Shown piece by piece: positions 31,199-39,971 of a stretch of DNA of 64,000 bases (position 1 is its first letter; each line of letters begins with the position of its first letter). The DNA is taken from positions 186,001 through 250,000 of the forward strand of contig CANNDD010000002.1 of assembly GCA_947503285.1 (NCBI GenBank), written 5' to 3'. Origin of the DNA: an uncultured Croceitalea sp. (GTDB lineage: Bacteria; Bacteroidota; Bacteroidia; Flavobacteriales; Flavobacteriaceae). The notes below the pieces were generated by a model. The model saw nothing but the letters and a program-made list of their open reading frames with translations. It did not search any database and was not told where the DNA came from. Position numbers and translations under genes: made by a program.

Positions 31199-31222
31199 TT
31201 AATCGTTTTATTAAACTTTGTT

Positions 31223-31807
31223 TTAATCCCCTGTCCAATCAGGATATTGAATTAAACCCCAAAAGAATCCGCTTTTTTTGTTCAACACATAAGTTACATA
31301 TTGATGTTTCCGTTCAACAGTTTTCAAATAGGTATTTTGATTTTTTGTAATAGGTTGTATCCCGTCATTCATAAATTCAGTTAAACTATCTATTAGTTGA
31401 GCATCAAATGATTTACCAATTAAACTATCAATTTCATTATCAATCACATTGTTGTAAGGGAGCATTTTAGCACGAGAAATAAATTCCGATGCAATAATTG
31501 GTTCAAACTTTAAGTTGAGCCAAATAATTCCTTCTAAATTATCATAACAATCAATTATTTCAACATTTTCTGAAAATTTAATCCCGCTTGTATTTTCAAA
31601 GAAATCAAAATCACAATTGGATTTTGATAATTTATTTCCGCAGGAGATGAAAAGAAATAAAATAATTCCAATAACAAATACCCAAAAGAGTAATCCCAAA
31701 TAATAAATCTTCAATAGTCTTGCTTTGTCCTCAAGGCTACCTCCCAAATTTGCGAAGTAATGTTTCCCCAAAATTGTAACGATAATAATCCCCGAGAAAA
31801 ACATCAT
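31223..31807 (-). CDS. Hypothetical membrane protein
   Basis: 194 residues from the doublet ATGATG at 31807. Two N-terminal hydrophobic segments (MMFFSGIIIVTIL and IYYLGLLFWVFVIGIILFLF), then a soluble domain with three Cys and acidic character; ISCGNK at residues ~54-59 resembles a lipobox, so a later start giving a lipoprotein is possible. AT-rich compared with neighbours. No family recognised. Lies 75 bp downstream of the ParE toxin gene on the same strand. Confidence 0.55.
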   Translation of the reverse strand: MMFFSGIIIVTILGKHYFANLGGSLEDKARLLKIYYLGLLFWVFVIGIILFLFISCGNKLSKSNCDFDFFENTSGIKFSENVEIIDCYDNLEGIIWLNLKFEPIIASEFISRAKMLPYNNVIDNEIDSLIGKSFDAQLIDSLTEFMNDGIQPITKNQNTYLKTVERKHQYVTYVLNKKSGFFWGLIQYPDWTGD

Positions 31808-31882
31808 TATTTGTTTTTTTTAGAACTAAGGGTATGTTTTACTTTTTTACTATTCAATACTAAATAATCCTATATTTTAACT

Positions 31883-32179
31883 TTATTCCAAGAACCTAAT
31901 CAAATCTCGCCCACCATACAAAACCCTTACAATACGAAGTTTGCCTTTTAATTTTCTATAAAAAATAACATGTGAACTATATGGCAGACTATATAGGCCT
32001 TTTTTGATGTCGCTCCTCTCTCGACCGATATCAGGATTATCACTTAATTTATCAAAGTGTTTTTCTAAATCAATCAAGTATTTGATAGCCTGGGTGTTAC
32101 CAAATTTATGTTCGCCAAACTCAAAGATTTCATTGATATCAGCAGCGGCCTCTTCAGAGAGAACGTAAATGTGCGTCAT
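31883..32179 (-). CDS. ParE/RelE-type toxin
   Basis: 98 residues. The ParE signature is clear: YVLSEEAAADINEIFEFGEH, HFDKLSDNPDIGRERSDIK, GLYSLPYSSHVIFYRK and a C-terminal VRVLYGGRDLIRFL. ParE toxins poison DNA gyrase; RelE relatives cut mRNA on the ribosome. The start overlaps the antitoxin stop by 4 bp, the usual antitoxin-first layout. No inactivating change is visible. Confidence 0.9.
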   Translation of the reverse strand: MTHIYVLSEEAAADINEIFEFGEHKFGNTQAIKYLIDLEKHFDKLSDNPDIGRERSDIKKGLYSLPYSSHVIFYRKLKGKLRIVRVLYGGRDLIRFLE

Positions 32180-32400
32180 ACGTTCTTCTTGGACGCTATT
32201 ATTTGGCTCATAGAAAGTTTGCTATCTGGGCCATCCCAACCTTTCTCGATTTCCCTTCGAAGATCTTGGATGACTTTTTCCCTATAAATTCCGTGTAATC
32301 GAAGCGCATCCCTGATTACTTCACTATTATTTTGATACTCCCCAGAAGCAACTTGTTCGCTTATATACTCCTGCTGTTTTTTGGTGAAACTAATGTTCAT
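32176..32400 (-). CDS. ParD-type antitoxin
   Basis: 74 residues. N-terminal ribbon-helix-helix domain (MNISFTKKQQEYISEQVASG, YQNNSEVIRDALRLHG), as in the CC2985/ParD family, followed by a charged tail that binds the toxin (EIEKGWDGPDSKLSMSQIIA). It precedes and overlaps the toxin gene. ParD proteins repress their own promoter; an inverted repeat 34 bp upstream (32434-32462) is the candidate operator. Confidence 0.9.
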   Translation of the reverse strand: MNISFTKKQQEYISEQVASGEYQNNSEVIRDALRLHGIYREKVIQDLRREIEKGWDGPDSKLSMSQIIASKKNV

Positions 32401-32630
32401 GTCCTACTAAAATTTATAACCAATATAATAATTAATGTCCAAATAAGCTATATTTAGACATTATATTTGTTCTAATCCTAGATGGGTTTGACAATCCCTT
32501 ATTTAGACTTCGACGTCAAACATTTACTGGATTATTCAAACACTACTTTCTTTACTTTTTTGTTATCATTTTCTTTTGGTCCGTAAAATGCACCCTTACC
32601 TATTTAAGTTCAATGTTGATTTTATAAACA
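32401..32630. other. Non-coding part of the island right end
   Basis: AT-rich spacer between parD and the VOC relic. Apart from the inverted repeat at 32434-32462 no gene, terminator or mobile-element end was recognised. Confidence 0.5.
32434..32462. promoter_or_regulatory. Inverted repeat upstream of parD (candidate autoregulatory operator)
   Basis: Arms AATGTCCAAAT (32434-32444) and ATTTAGACATT (32452-32462) pair with one mismatch over a 7-bp spacer. It lies 34 bp upstream of the antitoxin ATG. Confidence 0.45.
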
Positions 32631-32729
32631 ACCCAAGAAAAGTTGCGGCTAGATACCACATGGGGAACCCACGAGTTTGGGTTCTATGACCTCAATACCA
32701 ATGCAATATTTATCGTGCAGGATATTTAG
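32631..32729 (+). pseudogene. Relic of a VOC gene 3' end
   Basis: 33 codons including TAG that translate to TQEKLRLDTTWGTHEFGFY... and end FIVQDI. The intact VOC gene (29941-30309) has the same reading with A for T, L for F, N for T, S for I. Five of the eight base differences in the first 90 bp are silent, so the two diverged while under selection: they look like alleles from two strains, not a fresh duplicate. Nothing upstream of 32631 resembles the rest of the gene. Confidence 0.9.
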
Positions 32730-32770
32730 TTCTTAAAAAATTTAGCACTCTTGACACCACTGTAATCTTC
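32631..32770. repeat. 140-bp direct repeat, right copy (VOC relic + subtilase 3' end)
   Basis: Partner of 30211-30350. Here the subtilase end is intact and the VOC end is the relic. The pair brackets 2.28 kb of accessory DNA (30351-32630). Confidence 0.9.
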
Positions 32771-34924
32771 AACGGTCAAAAAATACATTCCCGATGCCAA
32801 TGTCGACACATTGATCTGCGCTTCATTGGCACTTCCCTTTTTGATTGTTATTCCAGCTGTATTTCTGATGGTATAAACAGCGTCCATAGACAATTCTGCT
32901 TCAATGGCTATCTCGTTAACTGCCGGGTTTGGATATAAACTGATAGCTAAATCATCCGTATAACTAAAACTATCCATTGTGATTATTTCCGTATCCTCTC
33001 CATCAAATTCAAATTGTAGTTCCTCTGAAAATTCAGAAGCCAGATTTTCGGTGCATACTGCCCTTACCCGTGCTTCATATCGCTTGCCTATTTCCAAAAA
33101 ATCCAGTTTCACCGTGTTATCCCAAGTTGTTTGGCTAATCCAATCGTTAGCTCCGGCTACTTTATACTCAAATTCATATAAGGTCTCATTGTTCATCGGC
33201 CAGCCAATGGTACAACCCATTTCCATCGCGTTTTCAATATGCAATTCTTCTGGGGCTACCAGCGTGCATTGGGTTAGTTCGGCCCCTGTAATTATCAAAG
33301 AGAAATCTTGGTTTTCATTGAACAAGCTTCCCTTATGGGAGATAGTAACCGTATATGTTCCGACCGCATCGTCGATATCCACACGTTCAAAAGGATCTAC
33401 ACTATTATCCCCTTTTTTCGCAGGGGCATTGGCTTGTGAAGCATCCAACTTCCATGGAAAATGGGTTTCATCATCTTTAGTAATTCGAATGTCAAGATCA
33501 TTGACCAAAGCCGGGGTAGTTGCATTTAATTCCCCACGGTTGGTGTAACTCCCTTCTACGTCAGTCCATGATATAGAGACTTGTAAAGGTGCTTTTCCGC
33601 TTGCGGTGACCTTCATTTCATAGACCTCCCCTTCTTTAAGTGTGTTTTCAACTATTTTGGAGCTAAAATCCCTGTGTTTCAATGCCTCACCTGCTCTTTG
33701 GGTATTGATGACCCCCCAACCCATCTTATAGTCGGGTCCTGCTTCTTGAACATCATCAGCAGTGTGCAATACCAAACCTTTCAAGGTAGCCGCCTTCATA
33801 AAAGACCCGTACAATTCTTCATGGTATTGCTGTAATAATAAAAGTGAACCTGTTACCCCTGGGGCCGCCATTGAGGTACCCATGGCACTTTTATAGCTTT
33901 TCTCATTTGCCGATCCAGTCGAAAATATAAGTGAACCGTCACCTGCTAAATCTGGTTTTATTCGCCCATCGTCTATAGGGCCAAAACTGCTGTACGAAGA
34001 GGCCTCAGCGTTTTTTAGTTCTCCTTTTGAGTTTATCTTGGTATCGGCCCCTGCAATGACCAAACCGTTTTTGGAGGTGGCAAAACCTAAAAGCAAGTCA
34101 TACCCATCTGCCGTCTTACCAAAATTAGGAAGCCCATTATCTCGCAATCTTTGCGCATTACCAGCGGCACTAACCATTAAATAATAGGGGGCATTGTACA
34201 TTATTTTGTCCCAATCTTGGGAAACCTTGATATAACTACCAAAATACCAATCAGGTACACGGTCTGTCTTAATACCATACGAATGGTTTGATACCAAAAG
34301 GCCTTCGGCAGCTGCTTCTGCCACTTCGATTCTGTCCCTCGCCCAGTTATGGGTCAGTGCCCGTGCCTCAAAAGCGACTCCTTTTGCTTTTGCCTTTATT
34401 CCTGAAGAGACTATAGCCCCGGTAACCATAGTGGTATGTGAATCAATATCTTCACTGGCATCGCCACTTACTACCCGATTCCCGAATTCTTGATGGGTCG
34501 GTAAAGCGGTGCCTGCGTCCCAAATACCGACCTGCATTCCGAAACCAGTTACCTGGGTGTTCAATACACCGCCACTGTAAAATGCTTTCGAACGGGAAAC
34601 ATTGGTATTTGCCGTTGTATAGGTAGTATAAAAAATCGGGGTGCCGTCAGTACCGATAGTATTCAAGGCAACTAAGTTACCATCCAATTGCTTTTCGGAA
34701 AGCTTAAAAGGTGCTGCCTTCGTCAGTGCCAAAATTTTTGATTGCGTGATGCTTTCCTCTTTTTTGAAATTGGCAATCACACCTTCAAGTGCTTTGGTGC
34801 GATTTGAATTTTGTATGGCAAATGCTTGATTTTTAGTTTGTGCCAACATCGAAATAGTGATAAAGAAGGTGATGACGGTAGATGGAAAAAATCCTGTTCC
34901 CCAAGTAGGTTTTTTGAAGTCCAT
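32726..34924 (-). CDS. Subtilisin-like S8 peptidase with T9SS sorting domain
   Basis: 732 residues. Hydrophobic signal near residues 14-30 (STVITFFITISMLAQ). S8 triad: Asp in QVGIWDAGTALP, His in DIDSHTTMVTGAI, Ser in YKSAMGTSMAAPGVTGSL. A P-domain/CUB-like segment follows (LKEGEVYEMKVTASGKAPLQ...), then a fibronectin-III-like region (YEFEYKVAGANDW) and a C-terminal type A T9SS domain (LYPNPAVNEIAIEAEL, ending KFFKN). It is thus secreted to the outside by the gliding-type secretion system. The 3' end lies in the 140-bp repeat; a TAnnTTTG element is 27 bp upstream. Confidence 0.93.
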   Translation of the reverse strand: MDFKKPTWGTGFFPSTVITFFITISMLAQTKNQAFAIQNSNRTKALEGVIANFKKEESITQSKILALTKAAPFKLSEKQLDGNLVALNTIGTDGTPIFYTTYTTANTNVSRSKAFYSGGVLNTQVTGFGMQVGIWDAGTALPTHQEFGNRVVSGDASEDIDSHTTMVTGAIVSSGIKAKAKGVAFEARALTHNWARDRIEVAEAAAEGLLVSNHSYGIKTDRVPDWYFGSYIKVSQDWDKIMYNAPYYLMVSAAGNAQRLRDNGLPNFGKTADGYDLLLGFATSKNGLVIAGADTKINSKGELKNAEASSYSSFGPIDDGRIKPDLAGDGSLIFSTGSANEKSYKSAMGTSMAAPGVTGSLLLLQQYHEELYGSFMKAATLKGLVLHTADDVQEAGPDYKMGWGVINTQRAGEALKHRDFSSKIVENTLKEGEVYEMKVTASGKAPLQVSISWTDVEGSYTNRGELNATTPALVNDLDIRITKDDETHFPWKLDASQANAPAKKGDNSVDPFERVDIDDAVGTYTVTISHKGSLFNENQDFSLIITGAELTQCTLVAPEELHIENAMEMGCTIGWPMNNETLYEFEYKVAGANDWISQTTWDNTVKLDFLEIGKRYEARVRAVCTENLASEFSEELQFEFDGEDTEIITMDSFSYTDDLAISLYPNPAVNEIAIEAELSMDAVYTIRNTAGITIKKGSANEAQINVSTLASGMYFLTVEDYSGVKSAKFFKN

Positions 34925-34951
34925 AATAATTTATAAGTAAGATTTGGACTA

Positions 34952-34959
34952 CAAATATA
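34952..34959 (-). promoter_or_regulatory. Candidate -7 element for the subtilase gene (TATATTTG)
   Basis: Minus-strand TATATTTG, 27 bp before ATG 34924. About 40 bp further upstream a perfect TAATTC-GAC-GAATTA inverted repeat (34996-35010) may be an operator; the rest of 34925-35076 holds no gene. Confidence 0.45.
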
Positions 34960-35076
34960 TTTTTAAACGCAAATTACTTCGGTAAAAATCACCTTTAATT
35001 CGACGAATTACATGATTTGTTCCGTTGAACTGTGGTGAAAGTGTATTTTTATGTTGTGTAAGATTTTACTTTCTTT

Positions 35077-36051
35077 TTAAGAATTGAAATTAAGTACGAT
35101 ATAAACGGGAAAATGGTCGCTGTACCCCCCGAGATATTTTTTTCCTGCATAGGTCCGATATGGATTTCCTTTATACTTACCCTTCCACTCTTTTAAGAAC
35201 CTCGGTGCAAAAACCTTTGCTTTCTTAAAACTATGCGTGCCTACCTCATAGTTCAAGAAACTATGTGATACAATGACTTGGTCGAACAAGCTCCATTCGC
35301 CCTTATAGTTTGCACTTCCGCTATTCGGGGTAAGCAATGCCTGCATAGGGTTTATAAATAACCCAGAGTCCATCAATGTTCGAATGCTCTCAGAATTTGG
35401 GTCATCGTTAAAATCTCCCATGATAACGATATTGGCATCTTTACCATCTTGTCGTAAAAAGTTTATTTTTCGCAAAATCGTATTTGCCGCCGCTACACGT
35501 TTATAGGCAGTTAACTCGGCACCGTCCCTTCTAGATGGCCAATGATTCACAAAAACATGAAAGACCTCGTTATTCAATTCTCCTTTTACATAAAGAATAT
35601 CACGTGTCAAATCACGATCGCCATTGGTGTTTTCAATCAATAGTGGAATGGTTTCGGCATCAAGAACATGAAAATAGTCTTTATTATAAATCAGGGCCGT
35701 ATCAATACCACGTTCGTCAGGGGAATCAAAATGTACGTACCCATAATCAATAGCCTTGAGTTTTTCAGACTGTAGTAACCTTTGGATCACTCGAGCATTT
35801 TCTACTTCTGCTATACCTATAAGCACCGGAGGCAACCGGGAATCGTCTAAACCAATTTTACTTATGGCCTTGGCCAACTTGCGGGTTTTCCAAATAAACC
35901 TTTTTTCGTCCCATTTTTTAAATCCTTTTGGTGTGAAATCGTCATCTAAAACATAGGCATCATTTGTTGTATCAAAGTAATTTTCAAGATTGTAAAAAGC
36001 TATTGTATATTCTTTTGAACGTCTTGATTTTTCAGAGTTTTCTTTATCCAT
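35077..36051 (-). CDS. Endonuclease/exonuclease/phosphatase family protein
   Basis: 324 residues from ATG 36051 (an upstream TTG at 36075 is less likely). EEP-fold motifs: YTIAFYNLENYFDT (Asn), IAEVENARVI (Glu), FVNHWPSRRDG (His-Trp-Pro-Ser), IVMGDFNDDPNS (Asp, Asn) and GGYSDHFPVYI (Ser-Asp-His). Relatives are DNases or phosphodiesterases/phosphatases. No signal peptide, so cytosolic. It starts 29 bp downstream of the TMEM175-like gene's stop on the same strand. Confidence 0.9.
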   Translation of the reverse strand: MDKENSEKSRRSKEYTIAFYNLENYFDTTNDAYVLDDDFTPKGFKKWDEKRFIWKTRKLAKAISKIGLDDSRLPPVLIGIAEVENARVIQRLLQSEKLKAIDYGYVHFDSPDERGIDTALIYNKDYFHVLDAETIPLLIENTNGDRDLTRDILYVKGELNNEVFHVFVNHWPSRRDGAELTAYKRVAAANTILRKINFLRQDGKDANIVIMGDFNDDPNSESIRTLMDSGLFINPMQALLTPNSGSANYKGEWSLFDQVIVSHSFLNYEVGTHSFKKAKVFAPRFLKEWKGKYKGNPYRTYAGKKYLGGYSDHFPVYIVLNFNS

Positions 36052-36080
36052 TATACCATTTATAATTGAAACCAATTAGC

Positions 36081-36851
36081 TCAATCAAAGTTCAAGCCCT
36101 TCATTCTTTTTCTTCTAAATCCATTGTAAACGGGTACGACGATAGCTGTCAACAAATAGGTCATTCCCGAATATCCTGCGGCTTTGCCACCAAAAATGAC
36201 GACGATCAAAATAGCGATTACCGCGATTGACATTAAAATGAAATATTCGTTGATAAAGGTTCTGGTAATATATTTTTCCCGCGCGTTCAGGTTCAATTCC
36301 TCCGCTTTTTTCATCGCATTGACATGCATGAAAATGATAATCAAGTAGATAAAGAATAGCCCTAAACCAAAACGGATCATCAAATCTTGCCACTGATCGA
36401 CATTCAGTTCCGCTACCTTAAGATTGGTATAGGCCGTTCGAAGGGCCTCAGAGGTATCACCCATACTTCGCTTGATACTTGCATAAATCGCAGTACCGAT
36501 GAATGAAAAAAGATATTTTAACGGATAGATGTAGAATAACAGTACAAATAAAAATAAAGCATTAAGGATCTTGGTCGTTTTATCGTTTAAGCCATAATAA
36601 AGAAAAAAGTTGCTATGGTTGTTCCATAAGCCCAGCAAGAGCATCGTACAAAATATAAATCCGATAAAACTATACATCGAGGCCTGAAGTTCAATATACG
36701 TGGTGGGTACCTCTGATGAAATTACCAAGAGGGTAATCGAAAAACCAAAAACGGCATCCGTTAAATTTTCAAGTCGGGTTGTCTGAATACCCCTATACCT
36801 AAAACCATCTTTTGATATTGTCTTGGTCAGACCCAATAGTTTTTTTTTCAT
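36081..36851 (-). CDS. TMEM175/DUF1211-like membrane protein
   Basis: 256 residues with about six hydrophobic segments. TTRLENLTDAVFGFSITLLV corresponds to the TMEM175 helix-1 motif RxxxFSDGVFAIAITLL, which lines the K+-selective pore in characterised members. A long non-membrane loop (SIKRSMGDTSEALRTAYTNL) lies mid-protein. A role as a K+ leak channel is inferred from the family. It starts 87 bp from the divergent hflX. Confidence 0.8.
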   Translation of the reverse strand: MKKKLLGLTKTISKDGFRYRGIQTTRLENLTDAVFGFSITLLVISSEVPTTYIELQASMYSFIGFIFCTMLLLGLWNNHSNFFLYYGLNDKTTKILNALFLFVLLFYIYPLKYLFSFIGTAIYASIKRSMGDTSEALRTAYTNLKVAELNVDQWQDLMIRFGLGLFFIYLIIIFMHVNAMKKAEELNLNAREKYITRTFINEYFILMSIAVIAILIVVIFGGKAAGYSGMTYLLTAIVVPVYNGFRRKRMKGLNFD

Positions 36852-36914
36852 TGAAATCCCTTTAATTACAAAAACATAAGTGTAAAATACAAAAAACGAC
36901 TTGCAAACATTATG

Positions 36915-36922
36915 TAGCTTTG
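36915..36922 (+). promoter_or_regulatory. Candidate -7 element for hflX (TAGCTTTG)
   Basis: TAGCTTTG matches TAnnTTTG and ends 16 bp before the hflX ATG. Confidence 0.5.
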
Positions 36923-36938
36923 TACTTTATGGTATGCC

Positions 36939-38150
36939 ATGTTAGAAAAGAAAACTTTTGATTACGAAAAATCGATACTGATAGGTGTCATTAATTCAAA
37001 ACAAAATGAAACCACCGTCAATGAATATCTAGATGAATTGGAATTTCTCACATATACTGCTGGTGGTGAAGTATTGAAACGCTTTGTGCAACGCATGGAA
37101 ATTCCAAATCCGAAGACACTGATCGGAAGCGGAAAAATGGAGGAAGTCGCCATCTATGTCAAGGACCATGAAATCGGTGCGGCTATTTTTGATGATGAGC
37201 TTACTCCTGCGCAACAACGTAATATCGAAAAGATCTTACGTTGCAAGATTATTGACCGCACGAGTTTGATCCTAGATATTTTTGCCCAACGTGCCCAAAC
37301 CAGTTATGCCCGAACCCAAGTCGAACTGGCACAGTATCAATATTTACTTCCGAGATTGACAGGACTTTGGACGCACTTGGAACGACAAAAAGGGGGTATC
37401 GGAATGCGTGGCCCCGGTGAAACGGAAATTGAGACGGATAGGCGTATCGTTCGTGATCGGATTGCATTACTCAAAAAGAAACTGAGCAAGATAGATCGCC
37501 AAATGGAAACCCAACGGGGAAACCGTGGTGCTCTGGTTCGGGTAGCCTTGGTCGGCTATACCAATGTAGGCAAATCAACACTTATGAACGTTATAAGCAA
37601 GAGTGAGGTTTTCGCCGAGAATAAGTTATTCGCCACTTTGGATACTACGGTACGAAAGGTCGTTCTGGGCAATTTACCGTTTCTACTCAGCGATACCGTA
37701 GGTTTTATCAGAAAGCTACCCACACAATTGGTCGAAAGTTTCAAAAGTACGTTGGATGAAGTACGCGAGGCCGATTTATTGTTACACGTAGTGGATATTT
37801 CGCACCCTAACTTTGAAGAACATATAGACTCGGTTCATAAGATATTGGATGAAATCAAAAGTGCCGATAAAAAAACCATCATGGTATTCAATAAAATCGA
37901 CCAATACGAACCAGAAGTTATTGATGAGGACGATCTCGTTACCGAAAAAACGAAAATCCATTTCACTTTGGAAGATTGGAAACGAACTTGGTACAGCAAA
38001 GTTGGTGATCGAGCGCTATTTATATCGGCACTGAACAAAGAGAACTTAGATGATTTTAGAAAGCGGGTCTATGATGAGGTACGCGATATTCATGTTACCC
38101 GTTTCCCTTATAATAATTTTCTCTATCCAGAACATTTAGATGAGTACTAA
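36939..38150 (+). CDS. hflX: Ribosome-associated GTPase HflX
   Basis: 403 residues. HflX rescues stalled or hibernating 50S/70S ribosomes, especially under heat stress. Seen: the N-terminal GSGKMEEVAIYVKDHEIGAA domain, GGIGMRGPGETEIETDRR before the G-domain, G1 GYTNVGKSTLMN, G3 DTVGFIRKLPTQLVESF and G4 FNKID. Single-gene unit with its own promoter, ending at a region that closes with a strong terminator. Confidence 0.96.
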   Translation: MLEKKTFDYEKSILIGVINSKQNETTVNEYLDELEFLTYTAGGEVLKRFVQRMEIPNPKTLIGSGKMEEVAIYVKDHEIGAAIFDDELTPAQQRNIEKILRCKIIDRTSLILDIFAQRAQTSYARTQVELAQYQYLLPRLTGLWTHLERQKGGIGMRGPGETEIETDRRIVRDRIALLKKKLSKIDRQMETQRGNRGALVRVALVGYTNVGKSTLMNVISKSEVFAENKLFATLDTTVRKVVLGNLPFLLSDTVGFIRKLPTQLVESFKSTLDEVREADLLLHVVDISHPNFEEHIDSVHKILDEIKSADKKTIMVFNKIDQYEPEVIDEDDLVTEKTKIHFTLEDWKRTWYSKVGDRALFISALNKENLDDFRKRVYDEVRDIHVTRFPYNNFLYPEHLDEY

Positions 38151-38327
38151 GCCGTTTTTCTGTCAGAAAAAATCAATTTTTCCACTTTCCACAAAAAACC
38201 TGGAATTCACATCAAAAACTAAGTAATATCAATTGGTAAGTTTAATTTCGTCTTGTAATCAATAGCTAGCCCCAAGGTTGTTCTTTACAATACAATACAA
38301 ACCCCATTGAACTTTATAACCTAACTC

Positions 38328-38361
38328 AAAAAGCCCCAAGTATTATTGCTCGGGGCTTTTT
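38328..38361. terminator. Bidirectional rho-independent terminator
   Basis: Perfect 10-bp stem AAAAAGCCCC (38328-38337) and GGGGCTTTTT (38352-38361) with a 14-nt loop. The A and T tracts make it work in both directions, for hflX (plus) and the DUF3078 gene (minus). The rest of 38151-38327 has no recognisable gene. Confidence 0.9.
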
Positions 38362-38385
38362 CATTCGTATTGTTCTACGTGTTTT

Positions 38386-39312
38386 TTAGAATGCGTAGCT
38401 CAAGCCTATCGTCCAAAAACTCTGCAATTCATTATCTAAATCGTCAAAACTGGTGGCAGTAGGTGGATCTTGTGCCAAGGCAAAGTTCAATGCTTCTTGC
38501 CTGTTGTTTCTTAGTCCAAAATCAAAGCCCACCCCAATGGCCTTCCATAAAGTATAGCTGAACGAGTTGGTCCATGTCCAGTTACTCAGATCATTATCTT
38601 CATAACTTTGAAACACCGAAAGGTTGGTCTTAAAGTTGATAGCACCTATTCTTCTTGTGTAATCGGCTACGATCTTGGCACCCGCAGAGGATTCAAAAAC
38701 GGAATCATTATCGGCAAACACAAAGTTATAGTTCAACGGGTGGATGACCACTACCAAATCCGTCACCGGCATCCATGTGAAACCTACACCGATATCCAGG
38801 TATCCGGGATCGTTGAAGTTGTCAAGTATCGTGGTCCTGTATTCCAGTAGGCCCGAGACAGCAAGTTTTTCACTTAGGTTTCTACCATATAATGAAGAAA
38901 GATTGAACACGTCAGTAGTTCCGGTAAAGCCTTCTTCGTCGGTATCAATGTCTTTATTGTCTACTTTTACCCAAGCTAAATTCACGGTAAGCGCGTTTCT
39001 CCAAAAAAACTTTTCTTGTTTTAAATTGGCGTAGGCATTAAAATTGAACCCTATATTACCCGATGAGTTATTGGGCACCCCTTGGGCGAACCAATTGTTA
39101 AAGTCAGAGAGACTACCCCCTATGGTACCAAAAGCACCGATTTTCCATCCCGGTAAGGCATCTAGTTGTGCCTGAAGCGCATTGGCCCTACCTTGTATGG
39201 CTACTATGGAGTCTTTTTTACTTGCCAAAGTGGCCTTTAATTCTTCTTCGGTCTGTGCGGTCAAGTTCATGGCGGTGACCAAAAAAGCAAATACTAAGAT
39301 TACCTTTTTCAT
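38386..39312 (-). CDS. DUF3078 outer-membrane protein
   Basis: 308 residues. Signal peptide MKKVILVFAFLVTAMNLTAQ, a short coiled-coil (ELKATLASKKDSIVAIQGRA), then a beta-rich domain: GTIGGSLSDFNNWFAQGVPN, FFWRNALTVNLAWVKVDNKD, KIVADYTRRIG and a terminal FWTIGLSYAF barrel-like strand ending in Phe. Function unknown. It usually follows the suf genes in this family, as here; its own -7 element (39343) suggests an independent promoter. Confidence 0.88.
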   Translation of the reverse strand: MKKVILVFAFLVTAMNLTAQTEEELKATLASKKDSIVAIQGRANALQAQLDALPGWKIGAFGTIGGSLSDFNNWFAQGVPNNSSGNIGFNFNAYANLKQEKFFWRNALTVNLAWVKVDNKDIDTDEEGFTGTTDVFNLSSLYGRNLSEKLAVSGLLEYRTTILDNFNDPGYLDIGVGFTWMPVTDLVVVIHPLNYNFVFADNDSVFESSAGAKIVADYTRRIGAINFKTNLSVFQSYEDNDLSNWTWTNSFSYTLWKAIGVGFDFGLRNNRQEALNFALAQDPPTATSFDDLDNELQSFWTIGLSYAF

Positions 39313-39342
39313 ATGTCTATAATGTTTAGTGTGTTAGAAACG

Positions 39343-39350
39343 CAAAAGTA
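39343..39350 (-). promoter_or_regulatory. Candidate -7 element for the DUF3078 gene (TACTTTTG)
   Basis: Minus-strand TACTTTTG, 30 bp before ATG 39312. Confidence 0.45.
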
Positions 39351-39380
39351 AGAATTGTCACATTGCTGCGAAAGAAATGC

Positions 39381-39884
39381 CTATTTTCTCTTGAACAATG
39401 GCACCGAAGAACAGGCTTCACCATACCTAACGCTTTTGGCCACGGTTTGTATTTTGGCCATCGCCATGAGGTACGCGTTTTGTGGTACCGGTTTGTTTGA
39501 GCATCCTTTGATGATTACGGGCTTATCTTGTAACTCAGAAACATCCAATTCGTCTATAATGGATTGATAAATGGATGATTCCAATTGTTCTAAAGTTCCA
39601 ACAATGACCTTTTTCGCGAACGGACTCAATCTGGAAGTGACCAACATAAAGGCCCACCCTGGTATTATCGCATCTGAAGAACATGCTAATGCAACATAAC
39701 CATCTTGATATTGAGACCAATCATGGGCATCGACTTTTTCACGAAACTCCTTTTCACGTAAAATGATTTCCTCATATAACCAATCTTTGATGTCAAGAAC
39801 GACTCTTTTCCCGTCAGGATACAAATCTTCTAGATCAAAAGTGACCAGTTTACTTTGTGCTACCCTATTTACGATTTCAGACAT
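39381..39884 (-). CDS. DUF2480 family protein
   Basis: 167 residues. Conserved features: LVTFDLEDLYPDGKRVVLDI, VALACSSDAIIPGWAFMLV, KPVIIKGCSNKPVPQNAYLM. The conserved Cys residues and the position directly downstream of the suf genes suggest a link to iron-sulfur metabolism, but no function is established. Cytosolic, no signal peptide. The 87-bp spacer to the upstream gene holds a repeat remnant (39904-39933). Confidence 0.85.
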   Translation of the reverse strand: MSEIVNRVAQSKLVTFDLEDLYPDGKRVVLDIKDWLYEEIILREKEFREKVDAHDWSQYQDGYVALACSSDAIIPGWAFMLVTSRLSPFAKKVIVGTLEQLESSIYQSIIDELDVSELQDKPVIIKGCSNKPVPQNAYLMAMAKIQTVAKSVRYGEACSSVPLFKRK

Positions 39885-39971
39885 AAGATATCAGATTTTA
39901 AAACCCTTCGACTACCTGCTTACTGGCAGGTGGGCGATTAGATAATCCTATTGAAACTTCGCTTAATTGGA

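Noticed and set aside
30351-32630. Composite transposon or integron
   Set aside because: No transposase or integrase, and the flanking repeats are gene 3' ends, not IS ends or attC sites.
38151-38327. Small gene or RNA between hflX and the terminator
   Set aside because: No open frame with a start or conserved structure was seen; only the terminator at its end is supported.
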